DNA of 64,000 nt. Source: Naegleria lovaniensis. Lineage: Eukaryota > Heterolobosea > Eutetramitea > Acrasida > Naegleriidae. Positions 61,055 through 64,000 of the stretch are shown in pieces (position 1 is the first letter of the stretch; each line of letters opens with the position of its first letter). A program made the position numbers and the translations under genes. The stretch lies in NCBI RefSeq assembly GCF_003324165.1, contig NW_025407825.1:682001-746000 (forward strand), in the 5' to 3' direction. The notes under the pieces are model-generated. The model made no database searches and was not told the origin of the DNA. It saw nothing but the letters and a program-made list of their open reading frames with translations.

Positions 61055-64000
61055 ATGTTTGGCCAATTTCCGAAATTATTAAATGTAGAGCATCTGTCAG
61101 ACAGAGCGGCATCATCAGCAAGTGATGGAGAAACGTTGGACTTGGGTATAACAACATTGGAGGTTCCAAGACCTGGCTCCGAAGCATCTCAGATCTCGGA
61201 TAGAAGTGGTGCAGCAACACCCAATATAAGCGAGCAACGAGTGGCATCAAGACCCTCTTCTCGGAAAAGAGGAACCTCTAAAAGACCAAAATCTGGACAA
61301 TTGACAATCTCTTCAGAGGATGATCAGGTTGGATCAAGGTCTGGAAGTAAGCTGGATTTAATCATGAGCAACATGGAAGATTTTAAGGTACAAACTTTGG
61401 TTAAAGAACAACAGCTGGAACGAGAGCGAATGTTAAGAGCTCGAAAGGAAGAAGAATTATTAATGGCAAATCGAAACTTAATGGAAAAACTGAGGAGACA
61501 CGAAATTGAGGTAGAATTAATGAAGGGCCAATTAAAGAGAAGGAATGAATTACTAGATAATCAAAGAGAGTCATTCTATAAGGAATTGCTATTATTAAGG
61601 GAGGAACTGTTCAAGAAAAACGGAAACTCAAACTATGTGCCCACAGACTTTTCTCTATTTAATTGGACAAAAAAGAATAGATATGAGGATGAAATGGAGA
61701 AGGACAGCTATTCTCGCACAGAGGACATCATTGACACGGAGCATCGTACAAGTTCAATTGACACTGCGTCATATTTTGCTCTGAAAGAACAATCTAAAAA
61801 AGTGCAAGATACTTTAACAAACTTGAAAAATCTTGAATACAAGAGAAAACAAGAGCTAGAAAGACTTCAAAAAGAAAGAGAAGAAACAGAAAAGCTCAAG
61901 AAGAAGCTTGCAAAAAAAGCTAAGGAGTTACGAAAGAGTGCAGCAAAGGATAAAGAGGCTATTGTCAAACAAATTGACGCGGTAGTTGGTGAAGTGCACG
62001 ATCCTTCCGAAGACTTGTTTGCGTCTGTTGACGAACATGAATTATCGAACGAAGTTTCTCAAGAAACTGCTCAAAAAGCAGAGGAAGAGGTACCAAAGGA
62101 GGAAACACCCAAGCAAGAGCCTGAAAAGAGAGCTGCTACACCTAAAAAGCCATTGGAGGTTTTAGTTTTAAGTGACGATGAAGAAGAAACGCAATCAGAA
62201 GAAAAGGAAGAGATTTCATCAGTGGAACTACAACAAGTGACACCCAAGCTATTCGAGATGGATTTAAATAGAGATAGTTCTGATGAAACGCGGTTCGAAG
62301 ATTCCAAAGTAGAAATTGTCAAGAGCAACGAGCCACCAAAACCAGAAATTGAGATACCATCGTTTTTGAAGCAAGATCCAGTAGAAAAAAAGGAACAAGA
62401 GCAAAAAGAGTTGGAACATCTTCAATCAGAGGTTGTCGATTTTCAAAGCAAGTACAATGACTTAAAGTCCAAGATGAATACAGTACGGGCGAGGTTGATG
62501 TTTTACAAACAAGACAAGGAACAGAATTTAAAACCCAATGCCGAGGGACCTAAGGGCGATGTGACACTGGTATTCACCGATGTACAAGACTCTACCAGGT
62601 TATGGGAGCTCGACATGGACATAATGCAGCAATCAATCAAAGTTCATAATGACGTCATGCGGCAAGTATTGGATGAGACAGAGGGATTTGAAGTGAAAAC
62701 GGAAGGTGATGCAGTAAGTTGATTATTTCCTTTCATTTAGATCGATCTTACCGTGTTTACAAACCATGTAATGAATCAGTTCATGTGTGCATTCCACACA
62801 ACAGAGGATGCCATCGAGTTCGCTCTAAGGGCTCAAATAAGATTACTGGAAGCTGAATGGCCTGATCATTTGTACGACTTTGATCCAGGTCGAATCGAAA
62901 TGGATCCAGAAGACATCAAAAACATAGTATATAGAGGTCTTCGAGTTAGAATGGGTGTGCACGTGGGAAAACCGATCGTGGAGCGAGATCCAGTGACAGG
63001 TCGGTACGATTACTTTGGACCTGTTGTAAACAGAGCAGCTAGAGTTGAGGGCCAAGCTGCGGGCGGTCAGATTGTAATATCGAACGCTGTATGGGAGAAA
63101 ATTAAGGACAAGTTGGACACATTTTCAACTCAAATTTGGTCCAAGTATATGGGTGTTGTGAGTTTAAAGGGAATGGATGAAGCAGAGAACATTCGAACCA
63201 TTCTCCCCTATCAACTTAGAAACAGAAAGTTTCCAGAGGTTAAGGTTATTATTAATGAGCAAACAGGTTTAAAAGAGCTAGAGGAAAAGCAAGAAGAACC
63301 TTCCATTAAGCAGCTACAAAATCAGCTTCGACTGTTGAAAGCACAACACAACGGTCTCACACAAATGAAAGAGGCTGTTAAAGGAAAGATTCAATTCAAA
63401 ATTCGAATGCAAGCTCTGGAGAAAAGTTTAATGGAAAAAGATAGTGTCATACAGTTCTTGAAAGCCAAGATTGATAATCCAACTGGAATTGCTCTCGAAG
63501 AAATTGATGAAGTTATGAAAAGATACGACGAAATTAAGGCAGAGTACTTGGAAATGAAACAGTCCTATGATGACGCGTATGACATTTTTGAAGATGACAA
63601 CCAGCTCGAAGAAATGTTCAATGAAGTAACTGAAATGAAACATATCGTGCCCTTGACTACGGAATCAGATTCATCATGGTCACTACGGAAAACCAAGTAC
63701 GAAAACGAACTGGAACAAGTGCAAAACTTGATCAAGCAGCGAGAACGACGAATTTTGGACCTCAAGAAAACTCTAAAAGCATTACAAAGATTGCGTGAAC
63801 GACGATACAAATCTCCTTCGACAAAGAGAAATGGTGATCGAAGAAATCTTTCCAAAAACCGAGTCAATGCCACTAAGAAAAAGGATCCTAATGCAATGGA
63901 CGACTCGAACTCCCTTAAGCACAAACATGAACCTCTGCCCTCTACACAAACTCCAAAGACTGAAGACCCAATTCAATCCAAGAGCCCTATCAAAGACAAC
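61055..64000 (+). CDS. coiled-coil adenylate/guanylate cyclase (cut by window edge)
   Basis: Two exons in view (61055-62713, 62780-64000) with a 66-base intron; the frame is still open at base 64000, so 960 codons are seen and the end is missing. Residues 1-110 are Ser-rich; long coiled coils lie at about 110-185, 245-300 and 450-490. The class III cyclase domain spans about 505-710 with the metal aspartates kept: VTLVFTDVQDSTRLWE and KTEGDAFMCAF (formed across the intron), then YDYFGPVVNRAARVEGQAAG with the Asn and Arg of the active site. It should make cAMP or cGMP; the substrate-selecting residues cannot be read with confidence. More coiled coil and a basic tail follow. No membrane segment is seen, so it is probably soluble or cytoskeleton-bound. 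Confidence 0.92.

Noticed and set aside
1-64000. CRISPR arrays, operons or bacterial origin of the window
   Set aside because: Spliceosomal introns in at least a dozen genes, eukaryote-only families and pol III terminators exclude a prokaryotic genome; no spaced repeat array is present.

Overview
This window is nuclear DNA of a free-living protist, most likely a heterolobosean amoeboflagellate of the Naegleria type. The basis is combined: AT-rich DNA, short GT-AG introns (mostly 57-141 bases), poly-Asn, poly-Ser, poly-Thr and poly-Gln tracts, class III cyclases with protist architectures, a solitary 5S rRNA gene, and start codons placed directly after A-runs. The species cannot be fixed from sequence alone. 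Genes are packed on both strands with spacers of 60-900 bases. About 30 protein genes, one 5S rRNA gene, one tRNA-Ala(AGC) gene and two DNA transposons are supported. Exon joins were checked by reading-frame arithmetic as well as splice-site motifs.

Left third (1-21 kb): start of PAN2 (cut by the window edge), a two-pass receptor with a degenerate cyclase domain, calnexin, a BTB-BACK protein with a discoidin-like tail, a DysF-GTPase with an inserted zinc ribbon, the 5S rRNA gene, an unknown Pro-rich protein, a very divergent myosin, a PAQR/hemolysin-III membrane protein, an F-box/LRR protein, an O-methyltransferase with one in-frame stop, and tRNA-Ala.

Middle (21-41 kb): a stand-alone CNOT1-like helical domain, a bacterial-type histidyl-tRNA synthetase, a secreted antistasin-like protein, a 998-bp hAT-like element with an 8-bp target duplication, a SAM plus LRAT/NlpC-like protein, a sedolisin (TPP1-type) protease, a Crinkler-like SAM/NTPase/nuclease gene lying between copies of the alpha-glucosidase 3' flank, and a GH31 alpha-glucosidase split by a 2.5-kb transposon that carries an intact DDE-like transposase.

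Right third (41-64 kb): small genes of unknown role, a TPR protein, a haem peroxidase, an F-box-like protein, an AlkB (ALKBH8-like) dioxygenase, a tail-anchored coiled-coil protein, a complete Dicer ending in a PB1-like domain, LSm3 divergent from Dicer, a RhoGAP with a FAM13-like tail, and a coiled-coil adenylate/guanylate cyclase cut by the right edge.

The genes do not form one pathway. Themes are RNA metabolism (PAN2, CNOT1-like, Dicer, LSm3, HisRS, ALKBH8-like), the secretory and lysosomal route (calnexin, TPP1, GH31, peroxidase, antistasin-like), and signalling (two cyclases, RhoGAP, GTPase). The least ordinary stretch is 24.6-38.9 kb, where two transposons, several inverted repeats, a duplicated gene end and a Crinkler-like gene occur together.
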